Assembly (NCBI GenBank): GCA_050018455.1
Contig: JBEKAA010000017.1
Location: forward strand, 19,122-83,121
Length of the DNA stretch: 64,000 nt
Source of the DNA: RBG-13-68-16 sp050018455
GTDB lineage: Bacteria > Acidobacteriota > Thermoanaerobaculia > Thermoanaerobaculales > Thermoanaerobaculaceae
Direction: 5' to 3'
The notes below the pieces were generated by a model. The model did not search any database and was not told the DNA's origin. It saw nothing but the letters and a program-made list of their open reading frames with translations. Shown here one piece after another: positions 47,306 to 57,025 of this stretch (its first letter is position 1; every line of letters starts with the position of its first letter). The position numbers and the translations under genes were made by a program.

Positions 47306-47771
47306 GGCGCTCCACCTTGGCGAGCGCCCCCAGGCGCGCCTCGACCCGAGCCTGCTGGCGGCGGCCCGCGGTGGCGACGAAGAACGTGTCGTCCCCGGCC
47401 ACCGTGCCGACCACCTCGGGCCAGTTCTCGCGGTCGAGGTCGAGCGCGACGAGAGGAGCGATCCCCGGCGGGGTCTTCACCACCAGCAGGTGCGGACCCG
47501 CGTGAGCCACGCTGACCACGTAGCTCGCAACCTCGGCAAGCCAGGTCCCCGGAGCTTTTTCGGCCCCCAGCGCGGCGGGCGCGAGGTAGCGCCCGCCCAC
47601 CCGGAGCGCGCCGATCTCCTGCAGGTCGCGGGAGACGCTGGACTGAGTGACCGCGAACCCGCGCTCGGTGAGCCGCGCAACCAGCTCGAGCTGGTTGCGG
47701 ACCCGCTCCGTGCGGAGGATGTCCTCAATCACCGCGCGCCTGTGCTGCCAGTTTTCCGTCTTCGTGGGCAT
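47298..47771 (-). CDS. argR: Arginine repressor
   Basis: A 157-residue ArgR-family regulator. The N-terminal winged helix contains TERGFAVTQSSVSRDLQEIG, the usual SR recognition pattern. The C-terminal arginine-binding hexamerisation domain has VSVAHAGPHLLVVKTPPG and EVVGTVAGDDTFFVAT. It is the first gene of the operon and starts about 52-91 bp below a predicted ArgR operator, so it probably represses itself and the pathway when arginine is plentiful. Confidence 0.95.
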   Translation of the reverse strand: MPTKTENWQHRRAVIEDILRTERVRNQLELVARLTERGFAVTQSSVSRDLQEIGALRVGGRYLAPAALGAEKAPGTWLAEVASYVVSVAHAGPHLLVVKTPPGIAPLVALDLDRENWPEVVGTVAGDDTFFVATAGRRQQARVEARLGALAKVERHG

Positions 47772-47822
47772 GGACCTCCTCCCGGCGCCTTTCCCCCATG
47801 CGTTCCATCCGACGAGAACGCC

Positions 47823-47862
47823 TATGCGCAAGATCATATTTCCATGCGCATAAAAATGCAAG
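47823..47862 (-). promoter_or_regulatory. ArgR operator overlapping the arg operon promoter
   Basis: On the minus strand TTGCAT (47861-47856), a 17-bp spacer and TATGAT (47838-47833) make a plausible promoter. Two ARG-box-like elements cover it: GCATAAAAATGCAAG at 47848-47862 (a near match to the Bacillus ARG box tail) and the second copy ending TATGCGCAAG at 47823-47832. TATGCGCA and TGCGCATA are also perfect 8-bp inverted repeats (47823-47830 and 47845-47852). The placement suggests direct blocking of RNA polymerase by ArgR. Confidence 0.75.
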
Positions 47863-47938
47863 CCCATGAAGAACCCAAACCTTTTCAGCACGTTGCGTTC
47901 TTGGACCCGGGTGTGCGACAGGCGGCCGGCGGCCGCGA

Positions 47939-48709
47939 TCAGGCGGGGGCGGCCAGGCGGCCGACGTAGACCAGCGTGTCGTACTCGAGCAGCACGGTCC
48001 CGCCGACGGCGAGGCCGTCGAAGATCGTTCGCAACGTCGCGATCATCGGTCGGTGCGACGGGTGGTCCGGGGAGGGAGCGTACGACGCCGAGCGCAGGTA
48101 ACCCTCGAGGCTGGGGTAGTCGAGCGTCCTGTGGTTCTCGAACGAGCATACCCGCACCTCGGCCGGGTGGAAGAACTCCGCGATGATCTCGTCGGTGACG
48201 TTGTCGTGGTCCACCGACCGGTAGTCTACGGCGTACTCGAGCAGCACCCGTTCGTACGCCTCTGCCAGCGGCGTGCCGCTCTTCCGCCGCTTGTTCCACA
48301 TCAGCGCCGCCCAGCCACCCGGCCTGAGGATCCGGATGAACTCGGCGCGGGTCCGCAGCCGGTCGAACCAGTGGAACGCCTGTCCGGCCATCACGAGGTC
48401 CACGCTCGCGTCCGGAAGAGTCGTGGCCTCGGCGCGGCCGTCCACGCTCACAAAGCCCGGAGACTGCGCGAGTTGCCTCTCGCCCGCTTCCCGCATCTCG
48501 CGGTTGGGCTCGACGCCGTAGACCCGGCATCCCAGACCCAGCAGCATCTCCGAAAGGATGCCGGTGCCCGACCCGATATCCGCGACCACAGAGTCACGCG
48601 CCAGGCCGCAGGTCGATTTCAGAAGGTCGATGACCGCCGACGGGTAGCGCGGGCGGTACCGCACGTAGTCCTCGACTCGATCGGAGAAGCGCGTCGTGGG
48701 GTCGCTCAC
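47939..48709 (-). CDS. Class I SAM-dependent methyltransferase (type 11)
   Basis: A 256-residue protein with SAM-binding motif VADIGSGTG (about residue 41) and the usual post-motifs (VDLVMAGQAFHWF, LRPGGWAALMWNK). GTG start at 48709, preceded by GGAGGTGAT, favoured over an upstream GTG in the same frame. The AGQAFHWFD segment is shared with small-molecule methyltransferases of the UbiE/Cyp-like group; the substrate is unknown. Its 5' end is divergent from the dipeptidase gene, and its 3' end faces the arg promoter. Confidence 0.85.
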   Translation of the reverse strand: MSDPTTRFSDRVEDYVRYRPRYPSAVIDLLKSTCGLARDSVVADIGSGTGILSEMLLGLGCRVYGVEPNREMREAGERQLAQSPGFVSVDGRAEATTLPDASVDLVMAGQAFHWFDRLRTRAEFIRILRPGGWAALMWNKRRKSGTPLAEAYERVLLEYAVDYRSVDHDNVTDEIIAEFFHPAEVRVCSFENHRTLDYPSLEGYLRSASYAPSPDHPSHRPMIATLRTIFDGLAVGGTVLLEYDTLVYVGRLAAPA

Positions 48710-48860
48710 ATCACCTCCCGATCTGATCCTCGTAGCCCCGTGCACCTGCTGTCAAGGCGGCACGCGCACGCGCGCCGCCCCACAGGGAGCGTCTGGACTT
48801 CGGCGGCAACCCGTTGCCCCGCCGCCGTGGAGAGCGCAAGATGGCCGCCGGAGGTACACC

Positions 48861-50243
<1,383 letters not shown>

Positions 50244-50298
50244 GCCAGGCGCCCCGCAAGTCCCGAGCGTTCGCCATCAACGAGCCGGAGGTGGAGCC

Positions 50299-51408
50299 AT
50301 GAACGTCTCACCGCCGTCCACACTTCCGCCGCGGCCGCGCGCCCGGCAGGCCGGCGTCGCGACCGGGATCCTGCCTCCCGGCGCTTGCGACGCGATCACG
50401 GACGTGGGGGGCGTCCTCGTCGGCCATGCGACCGTGTCCGAAGGGGACGACGTCCGCACCGGAGTCACGGTTGTCCTCCCCCACGCCGGGAACGTCTTCC
50501 AGGAGAAGGTCGCCGCGGCGGCGTTCGTGGCCAACGGGTTCGGGAAGCTCGTGGGGATCACCCAGCTGGACGAGCTGGGCGTGCTCGAGACACCGATCGC
50601 CCTCACCGGCACGCTCAACGTGTGGCGGGTGGCCGACGCCCTCGCGGAGTGGGTGCTCGCGCTGCCGGGAAACGAGGGCGTCCTCTCGGTGAACCCCGTG
50701 GTCGGAGAGTGCAACGACGGCCACCTCTCCGACATCCACAGGCGCCCGGTGGGGCGCGAGCACCTCCTCGCGGCAATCGCCTCCGCGGCGCCGGGTCCGG
50801 TCGCCGAGGGGTGTGTCGGCGCCGGCACCGGTTGCTGCTGCCTCGGCTGGAAGGGCGGCATCGGGACCGCATCCAGGAAGCTGCCAGCCGCCCTGGGCTC
50901 CTGGACCGTCGGCGTTCTCGCGCAGGCGAACTTCAACTTTGGCGGCGTGCTCACGGTGGCGAACGCCCCGGTCGGGGTCGAGCTGGGCCGCCACGCGTTC
51001 AGGGACGAGCTCGCCAGGCCCGAAGGCGGCTCCTGCATGGTCGTCGTCGCCACCGACGCCCCGGTCGACGCACGCCAGCTGAAGCGTGTCGCGGCGCGCG
51101 TCCCGATGGGGCTCGCCCGCGTCGGGAGCTTCGCGTCGAACGGCAGCGGTGACTACGCGATCGCGTTCTCGACCGATCCCTCGTGCCGTGTGCGGCACGA
51201 AGCTCCCGGCCTGAGGCAGGTCGCGCTTCTGCCCGACGAGGACCTCTCGCAACTGTTCCTCGCGACCGTCGAGGCGACCGAGGAGGCGGTGCTCAACTCG
51301 CTCTTCGCCGCGGTCACCACTCGCGGCTTCCAGGGCCACCTCGTCGAGGCCCTCCCCATCGATCGAGTGCTCGCGATCCTCCGACGTCATGGTGCTCTCG
51401 CCAGCTAA
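50299..51408 (+). CDS. P1-family (DmpA-type) aminopeptidase
   Basis: A 369-residue self-processing peptidase. The conserved autocleavage site GGSCMVVVATDAP, with Ser as the new N-terminal nucleophile, lies near residue 250. VGHATVSEGD, VNPVVGECNDG and GAGTGCCCLGWKGGIGT are family segments. No signal peptide is visible, so the enzyme may act in the cytoplasm. DmpA relatives release N-terminal D- or L-residues and hydrolyse beta-peptides. Follows the dipeptidase, fitting a peptide-use pair. Confidence 0.93.
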   Translation: MNVSPPSTLPPRPRARQAGVATGILPPGACDAITDVGGVLVGHATVSEGDDVRTGVTVVLPHAGNVFQEKVAAAAFVANGFGKLVGITQLDELGVLETPIALTGTLNVWRVADALAEWVLALPGNEGVLSVNPVVGECNDGHLSDIHRRPVGREHLLAAIASAAPGPVAEGCVGAGTGCCCLGWKGGIGTASRKLPAALGSWTVGVLAQANFNFGGVLTVANAPVGVELGRHAFRDELARPEGGSCMVVVATDAPVDARQLKRVAARVPMGLARVGSFASNGSGDYAIAFSTDPSCRVRHEAPGLRQVALLPDEDLSQLFLATVEATEEAVLNSLFAAVTTRGFQGHLVEALPIDRVLAILRRHGALAS

Positions 51409-51428
51409 ATCACGGGGCTCTGCTCGCA

Positions 51429-51690
51429 GGTTCAAAGGTTCGAATGTTCGAAGGTTCGCTGAACGGAGGGTGCAGAGGGGCTGAGGGGCAGAGGAGCCGG
51501 AGACGGCAAGACGGCAGATGGCCTCTTGCCCACTGCCCCTCTGCTTCTCAGCGCCTCCGCTGTCGTTGAACTTGCGAACCTGTGAACCTTCGAACCTGCG
51601 AACGGTCTTCGTGCTCCTCCGCCCCCCTGCTCCTCCGCTCCTCTGCCTTCAGTGAACCTTCGAACTTTCGAACTTGAGAACGTTTGAAGG
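51429..51690. repeat. Octamer element C, inverted arms between convergent genes
   Basis: The left arm contains TTCAAAGG, TTCGAATG and TTCGAAGG units (51429-51466). The right side has GAACTTGC, GAACCTGT, GAACCTTC, GAACCTGC (51565-51606) and a third set GAACCTTC, GAACTTTC, GAACTTGA (51653-51690). GAGGGGCTGAGGGGCAGAGG-type purine stretches also face CCCCTCTGCTTCTCAGCG. The arms can pair into a large imperfect hairpin between the convergent P1 peptidase and lyase genes. Confidence 0.8.
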
Positions 51691-51694
51691 CTTC

Positions 51695-53065
51695 TCACAC
51701 GGGCTCGAACGTCGCGACGAACTGCGCCAGCGCCGGGGGGTGGTACACGAACCGCAGGCCGCGGACCGACGCCCTCTGCTGGTGCAGCTCGATCACGGCC
51801 TCGCCCGCGTAGTCGAGGTGGCTCTGGCTGTAGACGCGCCGCGGGATCGCCAAACGCAGGAGGTCGAGATCGGGCCACCGCCACGCACCGGAGGCGGCAT
51901 CCTGGCGCCCCTGCATCACGTTTCCGGTCTCCCAGCTGCGCACGCCGGAGTGCACGTAGAGCGCAACGGAAAGCGACCACGCCGGCAGCTGCTCGTCCGG
52001 GAGGTGGGGGCAGAACGCACGCCCGTCCACGTACACCGCGTGCGCCCCGAACGGCGTCACGACCGGCACGCCGGCCGCCTCGAGCTGCTCGCCGAGCCGG
52101 CGGGTCGAGGAGATGCGGTACGCGAGGTAGTCCTCCTCGAGCATCTCGTCGAGGGCCACGGCGAGCGACTCGAGGTCGCGTCCGGCAAGGCCGCCCCCGG
52201 TGGGTATCCCCTCGCTCGAGAGCAGACGGACGCGGATCGCTTCGGCCCAGGCCTCGTCCTCGAGCGTAATCAGGCCGCCGGTGTTGCCGAGAGCGTCCTT
52301 CTTCAGGCTCATGAACACGCCGTCCGTGAGGCGCAGCAGCTCGCGGGCGATCTCCCGCGGGCTCCTCTCGGCGTACCCCTCCTCGCGCAGCTTCACGAGG
52401 TAGCAGTTCTCGGCGAAGCGCGCCGCGTCGAGCCACAAGGGCACGCCGTGGCGACTGCAGATCTCGCGCGCGGCGCGGATGTTCGCCATGCTCACCGGCT
52501 GGCCGCCGCGGGAGTTGTCGGTGACCGTGACGATCACCATGCGCGCCCGGGCGCCGGCCTCCGCGAGGCCCGCCTCGAGGCGTTCGAGGTCGATGTTCCC
52601 CTTGAAGGGGTGGGGGCTGGTCCGGTCGAGCGCCTCCGGGATCGGAAGGTCCCGGACGTCGGCCCCCGCCTCCTCGAAGTTCTCCCGCGTCGTGGCGAAG
52701 TGCGTGTTGGCGAAGATCACGTCGCCCGGCCGGACCACCGCCCGCGCCAGGAGGTGCTCCCCCGCCCTCCCCTGATGGCACGGGATCACGAACGCATGGC
52801 CGAAGAGCCTCTGCACGGCTTCCCGGAACCGGTAGAAGCTCCGCGAGCCGGTGAACGACTCGTCCGAGCCGTGCATCGCCGACCACTGCCGCGTCGAGAG
52901 CGCCGACGTGCCCGAGTCGGTGACGAGGTCGATGAGGACCTGCTCCGCCTTCAGCAGGAACGGGTTGTAGCCCGCTTCCCGGATGAACCTCTCGCGCTCC
53001 TCGCGGGTCGTCATGCGCATCGGCTCGATGACCCGGCTCCGGTACGGCTCGATGACGGTCTTCAC
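51695..53065 (-). CDS. Beta-eliminating lyase (tryptophanase/tyrosine phenol-lyase family)
   Basis: A 456-residue PLP enzyme of the TnaA/TPL fold. Seen: RVIEPMRMTTREER, DLVTDSGTSALS, HQGR (PLP phosphate), LDAARFAEN, and the PLP lysine in SLKKDAL. The substrate-discriminating positions differ from both known enzymes by my hand alignment: Ala where TnaA has Asp137 and TPL Thr124, Thr where TPL has Arg381, and Gln where TnaA has His463 and TPL Phe448. The amino acid it cleaves is therefore unclear; indole or phenol release should not be assumed. Next to a thioesterase-like gene, an omega-amidase and a transaminase on the same strand. Confidence 0.88.
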   Translation of the reverse strand: MKTVIEPYRSRVIEPMRMTTREERERFIREAGYNPFLLKAEQVLIDLVTDSGTSALSTRQWSAMHGSDESFTGSRSFYRFREAVQRLFGHAFVIPCHQGRAGEHLLARAVVRPGDVIFANTHFATTRENFEEAGADVRDLPIPEALDRTSPHPFKGNIDLERLEAGLAEAGARARMVIVTVTDNSRGGQPVSMANIRAAREICSRHGVPLWLDAARFAENCYLVKLREEGYAERSPREIARELLRLTDGVFMSLKKDALGNTGGLITLEDEAWAEAIRVRLLSSEGIPTGGGLAGRDLESLAVALDEMLEEDYLAYRISSTRRLGEQLEAAGVPVVTPFGAHAVYVDGRAFCPHLPDEQLPAWSLSVALYVHSGVRSWETGNVMQGRQDAASGAWRWPDLDLLRLAIPRRVYSQSHLDYAGEAVIELHQQRASVRGLRFVYHPPALAQFVATFEPV

Positions 53066-53098
53066 CTGCAGCCTCCTCCGGTCGCGGGCGGGAAGCCG

Positions 53099-53599
53099 TC
53101 ACCCGGCTTCGACGGCGCGCCGTCGGCGAACGTACAACGTCTTGTCCACCTCGGCAACCACCTCGCCGCCCTCGCCGAGGACCTGGGCCGTGAAGACGGG
53201 CTCGACTCTGCCGTCTGTGTCGGCCGCGCGCCGGATCTCCTCGATTCGATCCTCAGGGATGTGGAACGTCGCGCGCACGGTGCAGCGGCCCGGCCGCAGG
53301 AAGCGGATCGTCGCGGCCTTGTCCCAGACCACGTACTCGGGGCCGAGCGCAGGGATCAGGATAAGCATGAAGAACGGGTCGCACATCGCGTAAAGCGAGC
53401 CGCCGAAGTGGCTGCCGACGTAGTTGCGGTTGAGGAACGTCAGCCTCATCCGCACCTCGTACGTGCGCTCATCGGGCCCCGTCCGCCTGACGCGGATTCC
53501 GGCCCCGAGGAGCGGCGGGTAGAAGTTCATCATTCTCAGCAGCCACTCGCGGTGCGAGCGCCGCGCGCGCCCTGGCCTGGTTTCGGTCTCCTTCTCCAT
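53099..53599 (-). CDS. DUF4442 hotdog-fold (thioesterase-like) protein
   Basis: A 166-residue hotdog protein with the DUF4442/YiiD signature FLNRNYVGSHFGGSLYAMCD (about residues 54-73) and a strand-rich C-terminal half (TIRFLRPGRCTVRATF). It probably binds or hydrolyses acyl-CoA thioesters. The gene lies 10 nt after the omega-amidase stop, in the same probable transcript. Confidence 0.85.
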   Translation of the reverse strand: MEKETETRPGRARRSHREWLLRMMNFYPPLLGAGIRVRRTGPDERTYEVRMRLTFLNRNYVGSHFGGSLYAMCDPFFMLILIPALGPEYVVWDKAATIRFLRPGRCTVRATFHIPEDRIEEIRRAADTDGRVEPVFTAQVLGEGGEVVAEVDKTLYVRRRRAVEAG

Positions 53600-53608
53600 G
53601 GATCGGCA

Positions 53609-54409
53609 TCACCTGGGCGGCAGGCCGGGGACAAACCTGGGATCCACGTCCGCGAGGACGGGAAACTCCCGCCTGTACGCCTGCACCACCTCGGGGTCGA
53701 GGTCCGCCTCGATCGTCGTCTCCGTATCGCCAGCTTCGGCCACGACTCGCCCGCGCGGGTCGACGATCCGACTGCGCCCGGAGTAGGCGGCGTGCGGGTC
53801 GCGGCCGCACCGGTTGGCGCCGACGACGTACGCCTGGTTCTCGATCGCGCGAGCGGTCAGCAGCGCGAGCCAGTGCGCCTCGCGCGGCGCCGGCCAGTTG
53901 GCGATCACGACGAGCACGGTCGCGCCCCGCAGCGCGGCGACCCGGAACACCTCCGGGAAGCGAAGGTCGTAGCAGACGAACGGCGCGACCGTGAAACCGC
54001 CCCACGGGAACGTCACGACTTCGCGCCCGCGGGTGAATCGCCGGTCCTCCCCGGCGAACGAAAATGGGTGGATCTTGGCGTAGCGGACACGCTCCGACCC
54101 GTCCGGCCCGAACGCCACGGCCTGGTTCATCGCGAGGGCGCCTGGCCGCTCGCGCGTGACCACGCCGCCGAGCATGCAGGCCCCGAGACGACGCGCCGTG
54201 TCCGCCAGGAAGCGCTCGCTCGCGCGCTCGGTTCCTTCGGCCGTGGCGTCCACATTCACCGAGAAGCCGGTCGAGAACATCTCCGGCAGGATCACCAGCG
54301 ATCCCTGCGGCGGGCGCGCCTGCTCGAGGAGCGCCGCCGCGCGCCGGTGGCTCTCGGCTCTGTCCTCCCACGCGATGTCGAGCTGGCACGCCACGACGCG
54401 CAGTCCCAT
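53609..54409 (-). CDS. Carbon-nitrogen hydrolase, omega-amidase-like
   Basis: A 266-residue nitrilase-superfamily enzyme with catalytic triad E43 (LPEMF), K112 (YAKIHPF) and C146 (VCYDLRFPE). The YxKxHxF and CYDLRFP style is that of omega-amidase (Nit2/YafV), which hydrolyses alpha-ketoglutaramate or ketosuccinamate. It starts directly after a class I aminotransferase gene. Together they would form a glutamine transaminase plus omega-amidase pair that drives transamination to completion. The pair assignment is inference; each family is clear. Confidence 0.88.
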   Translation of the reverse strand: MGLRVVACQLDIAWEDRAESHRRAAALLEQARPPQGSLVILPEMFSTGFSVNVDATAEGTERASERFLADTARRLGACMLGGVVTRERPGALAMNQAVAFGPDGSERVRYAKIHPFSFAGEDRRFTRGREVVTFPWGGFTVAPFVCYDLRFPEVFRVAALRGATVLVVIANWPAPREAHWLALLTARAIENQAYVVGANRCGRDPHAAYSGRSRIVDPRGRVVAEAGDTETTIEADLDPEVVQAYRREFPVLADVDPRFVPGLPPR

Positions 54410-55576
54410 TCACCCTCCGACGATTTGCCTGATCCCGCGCACGAACCGCCCGATCCCCTCCGCCACCGTCTCGCGGGTGAGCGCGCCGTACGCGATGCGC
54501 AACGTGCAGGCGCCGGTCATGCCGAACGTCGAGCCGGGGATCACCGCCACACGGTGCTCGCGCACCAGCCGCTCCACCAGCGTCATCGGATCCATCGGGG
54601 TCCGGACGCTCACGAGGAAGTAGAACGCGCCCTCCGCCCGCGGCACCGTGCAGACATCACCGATCTCCGCGAGCGCCTCCAGCACGAGCCGCCGTACGCC
54701 GGCGATCCCCTCGAGCCAACCCGCGCAGTAGCCCCTCCCGGCGCTCATCGCCCCGACCGCGGCGTGCTGCGAGACGACGGGCGGGCAGATCAGGATCGTG
54801 TCCTGGATTTTGCAGACGGCGCCGAACAGGTGCTCGGGGATCACCATGTAGCCGATCCGCCACCCCGCGAACCCGTACGACTTCGAGAGCGAGAACAGCG
54901 AGATCGTGTGCGCCGCGGTGTCGGGGAACGACGACGGCGAGACGTGCCGGGCGCCGTCGTAGGTGAAGTACTCGTAGGCCTCATCGTGGACGTGGTAGAT
55001 CCCGCGCTCCCGGCAGAGTTCGTTCACCGCCCGCAGCGTCGCCTCGGGATACACCGCGCCGGTCGGGTTGTTGGGGGAAACCGTCACGACGGCCTTTGTC
55101 CTCGGCGTCACCGCGGCTGCAATCCGTTCGGGAACGGGCTGGTAGGACTCGTCCGTGCCCACGACGACGGCCCTGCAGCCCGCGATCGCCACCGCCATCT
55201 CGTGGTTGAAGTAGTACGGCGCGAGCAAGACAACGTCGTCGCCGGGATCGGTGACCGCGAGCACGGCGTTCATGAAGGCCATGTTGCCGCCGGCCGTCAC
55301 CACGACCCGGTGCCCCGCAGTCAGCTCGAGGCCGTTGTCGGAGGCCAGCTTCCCGCGAATCCGCTCGAGCAGCGGGGGAATCCCCTCCACCAGGCGGTAC
55401 TTGTGGTTCTCGTGGTCGGCAACGGCAGCGGCGATTGCGTCCATCGCCTGGGGCGGAGGCGGGTAGTGGACGACGCCCTGCCCCAGCGAGATCGTGCCCG
55501 GGTTGTCGCGGATCAGACGCCCGACGACCGGGATCACCGGGGTCTGAACCAGGCTCATTCGGGTGCTCTCGCGCAT
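54410..55576 (-). CDS. PLP-dependent class I/II aminotransferase
   Basis: A 388-residue fold-type I aminotransferase. Seen: VTAGGNMAFMNAV, VSPNNPTGAVYP, VHDEAYEYF, and the PLP lysine in FSLSKSYGFAGWRIGY. The C-terminal Arg that holds the substrate carboxylate is in LRIAYGALT. An internal ATG at 55558 is an alternative start. The neighbouring omega-amidase suggests that glutamine or a related amide is the amino donor; aromatic or methionine keto-acids would be plausible acceptors, given the lyase nearby. Confidence 0.9.
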   Translation of the reverse strand: MRESTRMSLVQTPVIPVVGRLIRDNPGTISLGQGVVHYPPPPQAMDAIAAAVADHENHKYRLVEGIPPLLERIRGKLASDNGLELTAGHRVVVTAGGNMAFMNAVLAVTDPGDDVVLLAPYYFNHEMAVAIAGCRAVVVGTDESYQPVPERIAAAVTPRTKAVVTVSPNNPTGAVYPEATLRAVNELCRERGIYHVHDEAYEYFTYDGARHVSPSSFPDTAAHTISLFSLSKSYGFAGWRIGYMVIPEHLFGAVCKIQDTILICPPVVSQHAAVGAMSAGRGYCAGWLEGIAGVRRLVLEALAEIGDVCTVPRAEGAFYFLVSVRTPMDPMTLVERLVREHRVAVIPGSTFGMTGACTLRIAYGALTRETVAEGIGRFVRGIRQIVGG

Positions 55577-55643
55577 CGGTCGCCGCCTGCGCGATTCTAG
55601 TCCGACCTATTCACGGAGGCGCCTGCGGGGCCGCCAGGGGGTG

Positions 55644-56267
55644 TCAGAGTTCCAACGTCCGCTTGAGCGTGTCCAGAGCCCCTGCCCAGTACTCCTTCAT
55701 GGTACCGACGTCCTGGGCATCGCGCAGCCGTTTGTGGTCCACGACCACCTGGCTCCTGCTCTTCCCACGGGCGTGGATGCTCACGTCGACCGTGCTGCCG
55801 TCGTTCCAGGTGATTCGGAGAGATCTCGGCGGCGTGGCTCTCCGGATCGTCAGGTCCGCGTTCGGCAGCCAAACCGAGCGCCCGCGATCATCCGCCCACG
55901 CGCGGAAGAGGGCGTCCGCCGGCACCTCGACGGTCCGGGTGACGCTGAGTTGGAACCCTTCAGGGGTCTCGTGCTTCTGGCGCAGCCCGCGCTCCTGCTC
56001 GTAGGCGACCGCGACCATCTGGCGCCACCAGGGACCCAGCCGCTGGTGCTCCGTGAGAAGGGCGACGATCCCCTTGTGACCGAGCTTCGTGCCGAGGGCC
56101 GCGTCGAGGATCTCGAACCACTCCGGCCACGTCTTCCCCGTGCCTGCCTTCACAGCCTCGTCGCTGATTCCGGCCGATGCGCCGGGCTTAGCCGCAGCGG
56201 TCGCCGCGCGCTTGGTCCCCTCGCGAACGAGCTTGGGCACGGTCCCCCCTGTCCTCATCCCGTCCAA
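55644..56267 (-). CDS. DUF4287 plus SRPBCC (AHSA1-like) protein
   Basis: A 207-residue two-part protein. Residues 25-95 form a DUF4287-like helical domain (TGKTWPEWFEILDAALG, HKGIVALLTEHQRLGPWWRQMVAVAYEQERG). Residues 100-205 form an AHSA1/SRPBCC cup (VTRTVEVPADALFRAWADD, RSLRITWNDGSTVDV). Such proteins bind hydrophobic ligands or stress proteins; the exact role is unknown. Confidence 0.85.
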   Translation of the reverse strand: MDGMRTGGTVPKLVREGTKRAATAAAKPGASAGISDEAVKAGTGKTWPEWFEILDAALGTKLGHKGIVALLTEHQRLGPWWRQMVAVAYEQERGLRQKHETPEGFQLSVTRTVEVPADALFRAWADDRGRSVWLPNADLTIRRATPPRSLRITWNDGSTVDVSIHARGKSRSQVVVDHKRLRDAQDVGTMKEYWAGALDTLKRTLEL

Positions 56268-56414
56268 GCCGTCACCCTTCCAGCACGGAAAACCTCACGA
56301 ACGAGAATCATGGAAACCTCCCTGGTTTGGCTGACGTGCAAATAGAAACTAGATCTCTTTCGCGTCGCAGTCAAGCCCGGCGGAGCCGGACGGATGGGCG
56401 TTGCCACCCGAAGC

Positions 56415-56735
56415 TCACCTCCCAGGTGCGAGCTTCAACCCTATGACGCCGATGCCGACCATCCCGATACACCGCAGGCGAACCCAGTTCCGAGGCTCGT
56501 CGAAGAGGACCATGCCGAAGATCGCGGGGCCCACGACTCCGCTCCCCGTCCACACCGCGTACGCGGTGCAGATTGGGAGCCTCCTCCCCGCCTGCGCCAG
56601 CAGAAAGAAGCTGGCAAGTCCCCCCGCAACCGTGACCGCGCTCGGCCACGGGCGGGTAAACCCTGCCGTGTACCTGAGCCCGACCGCCCACGCCACTTCG
56701 ACCAGACCGGCGCAGAAGAGAACCAACCAGGCCAT
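56415..56735 (-). CDS. SMR-family efflux protein, guanidinium exporter type (SugE/Gdx)
   Basis: A 106-residue four-helix membrane protein. The membrane glutamate lies in AGLVEVAWAVGLRYT (about E10), followed by the Gdx-type RLPICTAYAVWTGSG and VGIGVIGLKLAPGR. The close match to SugE suggests guanidinium export with proton exchange. I looked for a guanidine riboswitch upstream (56736-56860) and did not see one. The start at 56735 begins the first helix. Confidence 0.88.
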   Translation of the reverse strand: MAWLVLFCAGLVEVAWAVGLRYTAGFTRPWPSAVTVAGGLASFFLLAQAGRRLPICTAYAVWTGSGVVGPAIFGMVLFDEPRNWVRLRCIGMVGIGVIGLKLAPGR

Positions 56736-57025
56736 CGGCGACCTCGCATCCCGGCGGGCGCACCGCCGCCCCACGCCGATTTTCGTTCAATCGCGGCTCT
56801 TCCCTTACCATCGCGAGCAAACCTCCGCCTGAAATGGGCCGGTGAACAACGGGCTTCGTTCTCGTCCTTGTCTCTGTGGTCGCGCGCTCCGCGCGTGCTC
56901 GTTCCGAGCGTCGAGAAACAGCCATGAGCACGCCCGGAGGGCGCGCTCCACAGAAGCAAGAGCTGGCGACTGCTGCCGAAAAGCGTGAATTCCGACGCAG
57001 GGGCGGGCCATGCCGCCGCCGGGGG

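Noticed and set aside
51695..53065. Calling the lyase tryptophanase (tnaA)
   Set aside because: The specificity positions match neither tryptophanase nor tyrosine phenol-lyase, so only the family is supported.
51674..55600. Plus-strand open frame of about 1300 codons
   Set aside because: Antisense to four well-supported minus-strand genes; composition is charged and repetitive, with no domain.
56736..57025. Guanidine riboswitch upstream of the SugE/Gdx gene
   Set aside because: I looked for the conserved guanidine-I, -II and -III core patterns on the minus strand and could not find them.
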